Shown in pieces: positions 1-7,645 of a stretch of DNA of 64,000 nucleotides; positions within the stretch are counted from its first letter, which is position 1; each line of letters begins with the position of its first letter. Position numbers and translations under genes: made by a program. The notes beneath the pieces are model-generated. The model worked only from the letters and a program-made list of their open reading frames with translations. It was not told the DNA's origin and searched no databases. This DNA is from an uncultured Lachnospiraceae bacterium (GTDB taxonomy: Bacteria; Bacillota; Clostridia; Lachnospirales; Lachnospiraceae). The stretch covers positions 1-64,000 of the forward strand of contig CANQYY010000003.1 in NCBI GenBank assembly GCA_947628225.1. The letters run 5' to 3'.

Positions 1-66
1 GGACTTCCGTCGAGGAGAACCCTGCCCTGTCATTATCATAGAAGATTAACTTTTACAGACTTTTTA
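1..66. repeat. Left arm of imperfect inverted repeat around the first LRR gene
   Basis: Read on the minus strand, this stretch matches 1536-1600 closely, roughly four positions in five by eye. Shared blocks include GTCTGTAAA, TAATCTTCTAT, AGGGCAGG and GGAAG. The two arms point toward each other and enclose the lipoprotein gene at 163-1515. The window edge cuts the arm, so its full length is unknown. Shorter matching blocks (TCTGTAAAAG and CTTCTATGATAA) recur at 3837-3873 at the front of an IS256-type relic, so the arms may be old insertion-sequence ends. Confidence 0.6.
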
Positions 67-82
67 TCACACACTCATTTAT

Positions 83-162
83 CGGCTGGCGCAACATTTT
101 GCTCTTGTGATTCGTTTTATATATAGAGTAATTGTATATGTCTGTGAAAAAGGAGGGGCGGA
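83..162 (+). promoter_or_regulatory. Upstream region copy 1, duplicated at 2520-2599
   Basis: About 80 bases up to the start codon at 163 are almost identical to 2520-2599 upstream of the second LRR gene, at a constant offset of 2,437 bases. Only a few positions differ, mostly just before the start codon. The copy contains an AGGAGG ribosome site at 151-156. A weak promoter can be drawn (TTTTGC at 97-102, TATATA at 120-125). The shared leader implies that both surface-protein genes are expressed by the same signals. Confidence 0.7.
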
Positions 163-1515
163 ATGAAAATAAAAAGTAGAAACTTCCCAAAATACAAAAT
201 AGCGGCGGCGTTGCTGGCTGTCAGCATTTTATCCATTGGGTGCAGTACTCAAATGAAACAAGACACAACTTCGACCAAAGATCCACGCCAGCAGCAGGAG
301 GAAGGCAGCAAGGCAGGGGCTGTTTCATCAGGCGGGGCTGTATCAAGTGACGCTGTTACAGAACTGCAGGCTGAGGATAGCAATCCTGCTATAGTTAAAA
401 AAACGGATGTCGTCATTCAGGGCAGGACGTATCGTTATATCCAATACGAAACAATTCGTCCAGGGGTGATTCGGTTGAGATATATAGTGCCGCAGGACGA
501 GGTTCTTGTGGTGCCATCGACACTGGACGGCTGCAGCGTAGAGGAACTGGGAAAAGATTCGGAATCCAGTATAGGGGAAAAGTATGTAAATATAACACGA
601 GGGCAAAAAGTGAAAAAAGTGGTGATTGGCGGAGGCGTCCGAACTATTAAGGAAAATGCTTTCTGCAATATGGATGTATCGGAGGTGGTATTGCCAAAAT
701 CGCTGAAACAGATTGAGGAGAATGTCTTTGGAGGGTACGGTAATGGCTACTGCAAAATACAGAAAATAAATCTGGACTGGGTGGAAAAAATAGGATCTTC
801 TGCATTTTTGGACTGTAGGAACCTGAAAAAAATCCGCTTGCGAAATGAAAAAGTTGTTGTTGAGCACGACGCATTTTACCATTGTTCCCGCCTGACAGAG
901 ATAAAATTGCCAAAAACACTGAAAGGCCGTCTGGAAAGCGGCTGCTTTGAAGGAACAGGGGTAAAGAAGATTCGGTGGCCGAGAATTACCGGCCGTGTGA
1001 AGAAACATATAGATGTAGGTCTGTTTTCTCACTGCAAGAACCTGAAAAAGGTGGAATTTCCCAAAAACCAGAAACATATTTACATTCCTAAAGGGACATT
1101 TAATGTGTGTAAAAAACTCCATAAACTTGTTATCCCCAAGGGGACAGGGATGGTAACATATGAGAGTCATCACTGTGCGGATAATTATACGAACAGCGTT
1201 ACGACACTGGAGTTTCTGGACGCAGATACAAAAGTGCGGGGAGAGAAGTACTGGGACAAGAAAGAAAAAGCAAAGTATGATTTTATCACTATAAAGAAGA
1301 TAATCGCTCCCAAGAATTCAAAGGCGGCCCGGTATGCCAGGAAGGCTAAATGCATTAAAAAATTTACAAAGGTTCAACTAAAGGACTTGAAAAAGGATGA
1401 CAGTTATCCATTTTACTTTCCTGAACTTGCGAAGACTGTTAAATCTACGACAGGCATTGTGGAACAGAGGAAGTTATTCACAATGGGAAAAGTGAAACTG
1501 GTGGAGAGAGAATAG
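163..1515 (+). CDS. BspA-like leucine-rich-repeat surface lipoprotein
   Basis: A 450-aa exported lipoprotein. The N-terminus has basic residues, a hydrophobic stretch (about residues 11-25) and a lipobox ending LSIGC, so Cys27 should be lipidated. A Ser/Gly/Ala/Thr-rich spacer follows. From about residue 100 the protein is built of irregular repeats of the LRR_5 (BspA/Treponema) type, with recurring cores such as IKENAFCNM, VVLPKSLKQIEENVF, IGSSAFLDCRNLKKI and LVIPKGTGM. This family is known for surface adhesion in gut Firmicutes and Bacteroidetes; the ligand here is unknown. The start is fixed by AGGAGG seven bases upstream. The gene has a second LRR gene 1 kb downstream with the same leader and lies between inverted repeats. 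Confidence 0.85.
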   Translation: MKIKSRNFPKYKIAAALLAVSILSIGCSTQMKQDTTSTKDPRQQQEEGSKAGAVSSGGAVSSDAVTELQAEDSNPAIVKKTDVVIQGRTYRYIQYETIRPGVIRLRYIVPQDEVLVVPSTLDGCSVEELGKDSESSIGEKYVNITRGQKVKKVVIGGGVRTIKENAFCNMDVSEVVLPKSLKQIEENVFGGYGNGYCKIQKINLDWVEKIGSSAFLDCRNLKKIRLRNEKVVVEHDAFYHCSRLTEIKLPKTLKGRLESGCFEGTGVKKIRWPRITGRVKKHIDVGLFSHCKNLKKVEFPKNQKHIYIPKGTFNVCKKLHKLVIPKGTGMVTYESHHCADNYTNSVTTLEFLDADTKVRGEKYWDKKEKAKYDFITIKKIIAPKNSKAARYARKAKCIKKFTKVQLKDLKKDDSYPFYFPELAKTVKSTTGIVEQRKLFTMGKVKLVERE

Positions 1516-1535
1516 GGACAAAAGTATAAGTGGGT

Positions 1536-1600
1536 GAAAAAGGTCTGTAAATATAATCTTCTATAATAGTAGGGCAGGATTCTTCTTGATGGAAGCTCCT
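1536..1600. repeat. Right arm of the inverted repeat around the first LRR gene
   Basis: Imperfect inverted copy of 1-66. It begins just after the stop codon of the LRR lipoprotein gene and runs into the terminator hairpin at 1573-1609. The two arms enclose about 1.47 kb containing one gene and its leader. Confidence 0.6.
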
Positions 1601-1609
1601 GCCTTTTTT
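1573..1609 (+). terminator. Rho-independent terminator after LRR lipoprotein gene
   Basis: GGCAGGA at 1573-1579 pairs with TCCTGCC at 1597-1603, followed by six T at 1604-1609. An inner CTTC/GAAG pairing sits in the loop. Confidence 0.75.
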
Positions 1610-1669
1610 AGAACAGTCTTTTTCATTTCAACTGACAATTTGTTGAGCAGGAGAAATTAAAAAAAATAC

Positions 1670-1698
1670 TTGACATTTACTTGACAGACAGTTAAAAT
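1670..1698 (+). promoter_or_regulatory. Sigma-A-type promoter for the NTase-like gene
   Basis: TTGACA at 1670-1675 and TAAAAT at 1693-1698 are separated by 17 bases and lie 57 bases ahead of the chosen start at 1756. A second TTGACA occurs at 1681 within the spacer. Confidence 0.6.
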
Positions 1699-1755
1699 GT
1701 AATGATTTGGATTTTAAGTCTAAATGGACGGTTTGGAGATAAAAGGAGGCTTTTT

Positions 1756-2406
1756 ATGTTTAAATATGTAGAAGATAAGGAATTTCTAAGACGTATCCGA
1801 AACTTATGCGGGGAGATAATGCAGGATTTTTGTCATTACATGAAAGAAGATTATGATATTGGAACTATATTTTATCTTGTAGGGAGTGGTGCAAAAAATC
1901 TCATTGTACAAAATGCTTCGTTGCCGATAGATTTGGATTACAATCTTGAAATTGTAAGATGTGAAGATTATGAAGATTGCAAAAATTTGAAAGAATGTGC
2001 AAGAAATTCCTTTAATAAGGCGTTGAATAAACATAATTGGGGGGATTGCGAGGACTCAACATCTGCTCTGACCACAGAAAAAAGGTATTTTGATAGAGGA
2101 AATGATACTGAATTTTCGATGGATGTCTGTATTGTTTGTAGAGATACAAATGAACATTTTTACAGACTTATTCACAAAAAAACAGGGTTGACCAATTGTG
2201 ATCAATATTATTGGAATGAAGCTCCTCATTCTGAGAGAATACAGGAAAAAGTTAAGTATATTAAGCAGAGAGGAAAATGGCAGTTTGTTAGGGAGCAATA
2301 TTTGAATATTAAAAACAGATACTTGCGGAAAAATGACCACGCTCATCCCTCTTTCATATGCTATATCGAAGCTGTAAACAATGTATATAACACAAAGATG
2401 AATTGA
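1756..2406 (+). CDS. Nucleotidyltransferase-fold protein (putative)
   Basis: A 216-aa soluble protein. The start at 1756 is preferred over an in-frame start at 1702 because AAGGAGG lies at 1743-1749. The segment VGSGAKNLIV followed about ten residues later by PIDLDYNLEI resembles the nucleotidyltransferase core, where a Gly-Ser loop is followed by a D-x-D metal-binding pair. A second acidic stretch (FSMDVCIV) could supply the third carboxylate. Proteins of this type include antitoxin-like and tRNA-modifying NTases, but no partner toxin is seen nearby. It has its own promoter. The specific function is not recognisable from the sequence. Confidence 0.5.
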   Translation: MFKYVEDKEFLRRIRNLCGEIMQDFCHYMKEDYDIGTIFYLVGSGAKNLIVQNASLPIDLDYNLEIVRCEDYEDCKNLKECARNSFNKALNKHNWGDCEDSTSALTTEKRYFDRGNDTEFSMDVCIVCRDTNEHFYRLIHKKTGLTNCDQYYWNEAPHSERIQEKVKYIKQRGKWQFVREQYLNIKNRYLRKNDHAHPSFICYIEAVNNVYNTKMN

Positions 2407-2519
2407 AAGCAAAGAAAAAAATGAGAACTGGAATTACACGGACTGATATTGACAATATTCCGGACAGTTATATGATATTTAATATTAAAAATGATGTGAT
2501 GAAAGGGGTATCAATTTGC

Positions 2520-2599
2520 CGGCTGGCGCAACATTTTGCCCTTGTGATTCGTTTTATATATAGAGTAACTGTATATGTCTGTGAAAGAGGAGGTATGGA
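2520..2599 (+). promoter_or_regulatory. Upstream region copy 2, duplicated from 83-162
   Basis: Near-identical to 83-162, including the AGGAGG ribosome site (2588-2593) and its distance to the ATG. The identity stops at the start codon: the two coding sequences are only distantly similar. This points to a leader that was duplicated or kept uniform by conversion while the coding parts diverged. Confidence 0.7.
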
Positions 2600-3751
2600 A
2601 TGAAAAAGATTGTCGTCGTATGTGCATTTCTGTTTGCGGCAATGCTAGGTTCTACTCGTGTAGAAGCAAAAGGCTCCCAGAAGGGGTTTTATTCGGGAAA
2701 TACATATCAAAAAGGGCAGTTTCGCTTCACTTACATGGTGGAAAAAAAGGGGGTATGGATTACGAGGATCACGCCGCTTTCAGACAAAGGCATTTCTACG
2801 TTGAAGATTCCCTCCCGATTAAACGGGAGCAAGGTTGTAAAACTTGGCGCTGCCGGAGATGGGGCAATGCCTGATGATGATCCGGATACAGATACAAATC
2901 TTTTTGGTGTAGAGAATAATGAGGATCTTGGCATTATACCACAAAAGATAATTAACAGGACAAAGAAAATAAAAACAATAAAAATTCCTTCTACAGTTAA
3001 GATAATAACGCAAAACTGCTTTTACCGCCTGCAGAATGGCAAAAACATAAACATTCCGGCAGGGGTGGACAATAGAAACGTAATAAACTTTACAGACATA
3101 AAGTGGAATAAGATAAAGATATCTGCAAAAAACAAAAAGTATAAAGTTAAGAATGGATGCCTTCTGTCGAAAAGTGGAAAAACCTTTTATGGCTTTTTGC
3201 AGAAAAAGAAGAAAGCAGTTATCCCATCTACAGTAAAAAGGATTCATGTGTGGGGAGATAAAAATGGCTGCTCGACTGTTGTTATACCAAAAAGTGTGAA
3301 AAAAATCGATAAGAGTGCGATGGAAACAGATAAGCCGGTCAAAGTTAAAGTTGCCAAAGGAAATAAGAGGTATGCAGTAAAAAACGGCTCGGTATACAGC
3401 AAAGTATCAGGGAGGCTTGTGCTCGGCTATGTAAAAAACGGAATCTTAGACGTGCCGAAAAAAGTGACCCGCATTGACGGACATGGTACTCTGGGATATG
3501 GCAATATAAAAAAGGTCATATTGCATAAAGGCATCAAAAAAATCAAGGGCTTTTATGACATCAGCGTGCTGGGTGAGGGACCTCTGGATTGTGTACTATA
3601 TTGCCGGAAACCCCCTAAGCTGGCAGAGCCCTATTCATTTTCCGGCCTTACGATTTATGTGCCGAAAAACTGTAAGAGCAGATATATGAAGCAGAAACAA
3701 TGGAAAATTCTATCGGAAGACAATGGAATAAAAATAAGGGAAATGCAGTAA
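2600..3751 (+). CDS. Secreted BspA-like leucine-rich-repeat protein
   Basis: A 383-aa protein with a classical signal peptide (MKKIVVV, hydrophobic core, cleavage likely after VEA near residue 24). It has no lipobox, so unlike its neighbour at 163 it should be released or held non-covalently. The mature part is Lys-rich and carries LRR_5-type repeats: LKIPSRLNGSKVVKLG, IKIPSTVKIITQNCF, VVIPKSVKKIDKSAM, VTRIDGHGTLGYGNIKKV. The segment KKYKVKNGCLLSKSG is repeated as KRYAVKNGSVYSKVSG, the short hairpin unit common in clostridial BspA-like proteins. Probable role is surface contact or adhesion; the target is unknown. It uses the duplicated leader at 2520-2599. Confidence 0.8.
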   Translation: MKKIVVVCAFLFAAMLGSTRVEAKGSQKGFYSGNTYQKGQFRFTYMVEKKGVWITRITPLSDKGISTLKIPSRLNGSKVVKLGAAGDGAMPDDDPDTDTNLFGVENNEDLGIIPQKIINRTKKIKTIKIPSTVKIITQNCFYRLQNGKNINIPAGVDNRNVINFTDIKWNKIKISAKNKKYKVKNGCLLSKSGKTFYGFLQKKKKAVIPSTVKRIHVWGDKNGCSTVVIPKSVKKIDKSAMETDKPVKVKVAKGNKRYAVKNGSVYSKVSGRLVLGYVKNGILDVPKKVTRIDGHGTLGYGNIKKVILHKGIKKIKGFYDISVLGEGPLDCVLYCRKPPKLAEPYSFSGLTIYVPKNCKSRYMKQKQWKILSEDNGIKIREMQ

Positions 3752-3901
3752 TGAGAGGAACAAGACCGTATTTCCGGCAGGAAGCTGTAAAAACAGCAGA
3801 CGTTATTGAGATACAAAAAGAGTCTGTGAAACCTTTTCTGTAAAAGAATGAAATCTAAGGTCTTCTATGATAAAATAAAAATTATAGGAGGCCTTATTAT
3901 T

Positions 3902-4250
3902 ATGGCAGAGAGAAAAGAAAAATGTACACAAGATAGAAACGACAGAGGGGAAATGCAATATTATCTGAGTGCTCTGATAACGATGACGATTGGAACGGCT
4001 ACAAGAAAAAGCAGATAAACAGTAGTCACGGCAACATGGAAATCTCTGTGCCACAGGACAGGAGGAAATCCACTTTTGAGTCAAAGATAGTAAAAAAACG
4101 AAAGAAAGACATCTATGGCTTTGAAGCTTCCGAAGGCTTCATTTCTGACGGGACAGACAAGATTCTGCCTCAAATTGAAGACTAGCAGAACTGTCCGTTT
4201 ATTCGGTGCTTTAGTGTCCGATTTCCGGTAGATGATTCGGATTCTTTTCT
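3902..4250 (+). pseudogene. IS256-family transposase relic
   Basis: Conceptual translation in the frame of base 3967 gives ECSDNDD, NGYKKKQINSSHG, NMEISVPQDR and FESKIVKK, the conserved N-terminal block of IS256-family (Mutator-like) transposases. Further on, TDKILPQIED followed by a stop (4183-4185) and QNCPF matches the family's region around 'TDK..P...EWQNRPL', with the Trp codon changed to TAG. Sequence between these blocks is missing, and the original start at 3902, which has a good AGGAGG site, is now in another frame. The gene is therefore frameshifted, internally deleted and truncated. The upstream stretch 3818-3873 probably belongs to the left end of the element. Confidence 0.7.
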
Positions 4251-4319
4251 TCAAGGGTGAAAATAAATTAGTAAAAATGCAGATGATAATGGCAAGTAAT
4301 GATGATAAACAGACGCTGT

Positions 4320-4481
4320 TTATTTTAATTTTTCATGGGTTTGTTCATGCTTCAATATGGCTTGACGAATTAGGTATAGCACCTCTCCGTTGATAGAGCG
4401 GCCTTCATATTCAGCAAGATTTTTCAACTTTTCGTGAGTTTCAGAATCAATTCGTAATCCCAAATGCTTATCTTTTTTCAT
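4320..4481 (-). CDS. Arc/MetJ-type ribbon-helix-helix repressor
   Basis: A 53-aa protein starting MKKDKHLGLRID. The beta strand KHLGLRIDSETHEKL followed by two helices (EKLKNLAEYEGRSINGEVLYLIRQAI) is the Arc-like RHH DNA-binding fold. The start at 4481 has GAGAGGAT at a suitable distance and drops 13 extra residues of the longer frame. The gene is divergent from the serine recombinase at 4660, and the shared intergenic region contains repeated TTTAAGTACAT sites, the likely operator. Expected role: represses itself and the recombinase. Confidence 0.75.
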   Translation of the reverse strand: MKKDKHLGLRIDSETHEKLKNLAEYEGRSINGEVLYLIRQAILKHEQTHEKLK

Positions 4482-4509
4482 GGTATATATCCTCTCTTCA
4501 AAAACTAAA

Positions 4510-4571
4510 TTTAAGTACATTTTAAGTCCTTTTTATGTTATAATGTAAAAATGGACTTATTTTAAGTACAT
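4510..4571. promoter_or_regulatory. Repeated operator between RHH repressor and recombinase
   Basis: TTTAAGTACAT occurs exactly at 4510-4520 and again at 4561-4571. The related element TTTAAGTCC (4521-4529) has an inverted counterpart GGACTTA at 4553-4559. A TATAAT at 4539-4544 lies in the middle. Two direct sites plus an inverted pair over a promoter are typical of cooperative binding by RHH dimers. Confidence 0.6.
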
Positions 4572-4659
4572 AAAATTTGAGAATAGAGGAATGAATAAAG
4601 TTTGTTTCAGCGTCTGCATTTATAATAGATGGATGTAATTATAAAGGAGGCAGACAGAA

Positions 4660-5280
4660 ATGGAATATTATGGTTATATTCGGGTTTCCACAAGGGAACA
4701 GAATCCGGAACGGCAATTTGTTGCTATGCAAGAACAAGAGATACAAATGAAGAATATTTATGTGGATAGGATGTCCGGACATGATTTTTCAAGACCACAG
4801 TATTTGAAATTATTAAAAAAATTAAAAAAAGGTGACGTTCTTGTGGTCAAGAGCATTGACCGCCTTGGCAGAAATTATAGAGAAATCTTGGATCAGTGGC
4901 AAAGAATTACGAAAAAAATCGGTGCAGATATTCAAGTGATTGATATGCCCCTGCTCAATACAAATTTTTCCCATGAGAATCTGACAGGTGTATTTATTTC
5001 AGATTTAGTTTTACAAATACTGGCCTATGTGGCAGAAACAGAACGGACATTTATCAGACAGAGGCAGGCAGAAGGAATTGCAGTAGCGAAACGGAACGGA
5101 GTACAGTTTGGTTGCAAAAAACGGGAGCTGCCGGAGGGGTTTGATATATATTACCAGATGTGGGCAGATGGCAAAATTTCTTTGCGAAAAGCGGCAAAAG
5201 CGCTACAGATGAACCATACTACCTTTTATCGAAGATGTGTGGAACGAAAAAAAATAGAAGAAAATTGTAACAAAAAGTAG
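4660..5280 (+). CDS. Small serine recombinase (resolvase/invertase family)
   Basis: A 206-aa serine recombinase. The N-terminal catalytic domain (1-~140) contains GYIRVSTREQN with the nucleophile Ser10, the conserved SIDRLGRNYREI block with catalytic arginines, and the dimer-interface helix around AETERTFIRQRQAEGI. The C-terminus (~150-206) is a helix-turn-helix (ISLRKAAKALQMNHTTFYRR). Length fits resolvases and DNA invertases, not large integrases. AAAGGAGG precedes the start. It could resolve cointegrates of a lost transposon or invert a local segment; inverted repeats do flank the LRR gene 3 kb upstream, but a link is not shown. Confidence 0.85.
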   Translation: MEYYGYIRVSTREQNPERQFVAMQEQEIQMKNIYVDRMSGHDFSRPQYLKLLKKLKKGDVLVVKSIDRLGRNYREILDQWQRITKKIGADIQVIDMPLLNTNFSHENLTGVFISDLVLQILAYVAETERTFIRQRQAEGIAVAKRNGVQFGCKKRELPEGFDIYYQMWADGKISLRKAAKALQMNHTTFYRRCVERKKIEENCNKK

Positions 5281-5359
5281 ACAATATGAAACAATCTTTA
5301 TAAGCTTCTCTTTAATATTAATATCACCGAATTTTACTTATTTTTCCATTATATATGAA

Positions 5360-5389
5360 GTGTTTCAAAAAGTCTACCTTTTGAAACAC
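5360..5389 (+). promoter_or_regulatory. Perfect 11-bp inverted repeat ahead of membrane-protein gene
   Basis: GTGTTTCAAAA (5360-5370) pairs with TTTTGAAACAC (5379-5389) across an 8-base loop. It ends nine bases before the TAGGAGG ribosome site. It could be an operator or an RNA hairpin in the leader of the ANL cluster. It lacks a T-run, so it is not a normal terminator. Confidence 0.45.
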
Positions 5390-5410
5390 AAGAGAGATAG
5401 GAGGTTTTTT

Positions 5411-7645
5411 ATGAAGTATAAATCGGCGATTCTAAAAGGAACGGTAAGTGCAATTTTTGTTTTTCTTCTCGGTTTTGGAATGATGTTCTTGTTATGGAAG
5501 ACTATAGGAAATCCTTATAATCTTCCAGGATTATTTTACTATAGGGCGGCTACGATAGGCGATGGAATATGCCTACCCGTTTTGGTGGCTTCAGGAATTG
5601 CTTTTCTAGAATTTAATAAGGGTTGTTTGATTAAAGAAAGTAAAAAGATAGTTGCGTATATTCTGACAATTGCAGCTTTGGTTATAGCTGTTTTAATACA
5701 GGCCTCTTGGCTTATCCGCAATGACACTGCGCTTAATTGGACGATTCCAGTACAACATCATTTTAATATAGCAGGATGGTATCATTCATTGTTTTTTGTC
5801 GTTATGTTCGGCGTGATTGCGTATTTGTTCAGTTGTGTTTGGAAAATGATAAGAAGAAAATGTGGAGAATATACTTATTTTGAATATATGCTTCTTATGG
5901 TGATGTTCTTTTCAGGATCATTGTTTCTTTTAATGCACATAACAGATGATTATAAAGAATATTCTCTAGGAATATTGTTTTTTGTCTTTGTAATTATAAT
6001 CCATGGATTGTTAAGTTCTTTTATATGGTCAGCAAAACATAGAGCAAGTAGAAAAATATGGGCAGCTATGGTGCTGGGCGTGGAATCGGCCTATTGTGTC
6101 GCGCTTCTCATTTGTATCCATGTTCAAGGAGACATTCTACTTGCTGTTGGAGGAGGTGTTTGTACATGCTTTTTGTGGCGTATAAGTAATTTTACTTTTC
6201 CACAGATGATTGTGCAGAATTTGTGGACAATTTCTACTCATATATGCATAGTTTATGTTCTCACAGGAATATCAAGTATCAGAGAGCAAATATTTATTTG
6301 TATTCCTTTTGTTATTATGGTTGTAGTAAATGAGTATCTGCATAGTGGAAAAATGGAATGGAGATTCTTTTCTGTTGGATTGATGGTAATCTATCCCGTT
6401 TTTTCTAATGCCTTACCACTAATCAAAGATATAGATGACGCAAAAAATATTTTATTTAGTTTTTCTGTGGTATTGCTGTTTAAAAAAGAAATCAGAATAT
6501 ATTTTGAAGAACTGATGGAAGCTGAAAATGATGTAGCAACCAATAGAATAAATAAAGAAGAATTTTTAGACATTAAGAAGAAAGTTTATCTTCAGATTGT
6601 TTTTGGAATTTTTTCAGTGCTTCTGGTGTTAATGCATTGGCTTTATGATCTTGCAAGAGATAGGCAATATACAATAAGTGCTGGAAATATAAATCTTTCT
6701 GCTTCGAATATTGTTTTGATGTGCGTATTGATTGCTTTGTTGATTATTCTTGGAATGGAAAATATTCGGAAATATAAGGTGGCAAAGGAACTTTCCATCT
6801 TGGTTGGCTCGGCGGCATTTCTGATTGCGATTTTTTGGGTTTGGGGAAACAGAGGTGGTTTTTTGCCAATTGAATGGAGTCCGTTTAAATGGATTTTATT
6901 TTCCTGTTCATTGTGTGCGTGCATAGGAGCCTCTTTACTACTAGCACATGGATATTTCATGAATATGCTTTTGTTGAGAGGAGAAACCGAAAATAAATTT
7001 ATTGGAGTGACAGCAAATGTGCTATTTGTCGAAAGCCTGATTTTTAATTTATCTGTACTTGTTTTAATATTGTGTCAGCACACATGGAAAAGTTTAACAC
7101 TTATTGGGGGATTGGAAGTTGTATTATTTGTCCTAATACCTGTTGCTCTTGCGAATATTCAGCAAATTCATTGGAGAACTTTCAAAGTAGAGGGGAATAC
7201 TCCTATAGGCGGTGTTGCTCAAGATGGCTTAATGGTTACTGTTCTTATGCTGTTGGGGGTAGGACTTCCCTGTATGTATGTTCAGATGATAAATACATAC
7301 AGTTGGAGTGAATGGGTAACGGGAGTTGGCTTAATAACCTCAGCTTTTATGCCCGTTGGGTTTTGCTTGAAAAATAATGTCCGGCATATGAAACGTAAAA
7401 AGAAGCAATATGAAAAATATCCGGAAGAGGAATGGATGTGGGAGATGATGCACAAATGTTTGGTCAGGCAGTCTAAGCAGACGGTATTTGCTATGCTGCC
7501 TTATGTATGCATAGCGATAGGTGGTTGCATAGCGCATAGATGCTTGAAAAGCATGGAAATAAAAAAGATTCTTCCAGATATATATAGTACATATATCGAC
7601 GGCGAAAAGTATCTGGAAATCAAGGAGGAAAAGGAACATGAATAA
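5411..7645 (+). CDS. Large polytopic membrane protein of unknown function
   Basis: A 744-aa protein starting MKYKSAILKG; the start is set by TAGGAGG at 5398-5404, although the frame is open further upstream. It is strongly hydrophobic throughout, with on the order of 16-20 likely membrane helices in two blocks separated by a charged segment near residues 355-395 (KKEIRIYFEELMEAEN...EEFLDIKKK). The C-terminus turns charged (RKKKQYEKYPEEEW) before one last helix. I do not recognise a family: no ATP-binding, glycosyltransferase or MBOAT motif is evident. Its last eight bases overlap the first ANL gene at 7638, so the two are translationally coupled. Exporter, flippase or surface acyl-acceptor partner for the cluster are all possible. 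Confidence 0.6.
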   Translation: MKYKSAILKGTVSAIFVFLLGFGMMFLLWKTIGNPYNLPGLFYYRAATIGDGICLPVLVASGIAFLEFNKGCLIKESKKIVAYILTIAALVIAVLIQASWLIRNDTALNWTIPVQHHFNIAGWYHSLFFVVMFGVIAYLFSCVWKMIRRKCGEYTYFEYMLLMVMFFSGSLFLLMHITDDYKEYSLGILFFVFVIIIHGLLSSFIWSAKHRASRKIWAAMVLGVESAYCVALLICIHVQGDILLAVGGGVCTCFLWRISNFTFPQMIVQNLWTISTHICIVYVLTGISSIREQIFICIPFVIMVVVNEYLHSGKMEWRFFSVGLMVIYPVFSNALPLIKDIDDAKNILFSFSVVLLFKKEIRIYFEELMEAENDVATNRINKEEFLDIKKKVYLQIVFGIFSVLLVLMHWLYDLARDRQYTISAGNINLSASNIVLMCVLIALLIILGMENIRKYKVAKELSILVGSAAFLIAIFWVWGNRGGFLPIEWSPFKWILFSCSLCACIGASLLLAHGYFMNMLLLRGETENKFIGVTANVLFVESLIFNLSVLVLILCQHTWKSLTLIGGLEVVLFVLIPVALANIQQIHWRTFKVEGNTPIGGVAQDGLMVTVLMLLGVGLPCMYVQMINTYSWSEWVTGVGLITSAFMPVGFCLKNNVRHMKRKKKQYEKYPEEEWMWEMMHKCLVRQSKQTVFAMLPYVCIAIGGCIAHRCLKSMEIKKILPDIYSTYIDGEKYLEIKEEKEHE

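Noticed and set aside
343..1173. Long antisense frame across the first LRR gene
   Set aside because: It has no ribosome site, is rich in Cys, Phe and His typical of antisense to Lys-rich genes, and lies inside a clear lipoprotein gene.
2403..2603. 66-codon frame between the NTase-like gene and second LRR gene
   Set aside because: It crosses the duplicated leader and start codon of the LRR gene, and the other copy of that leader has no matching open frame upstream.
3803..4084. Minus-strand frame opposite the transposase relic
   Set aside because: The plus strand has recognisable IS256-family blocks; the minus frame resembles nothing and lacks a ribosome site.
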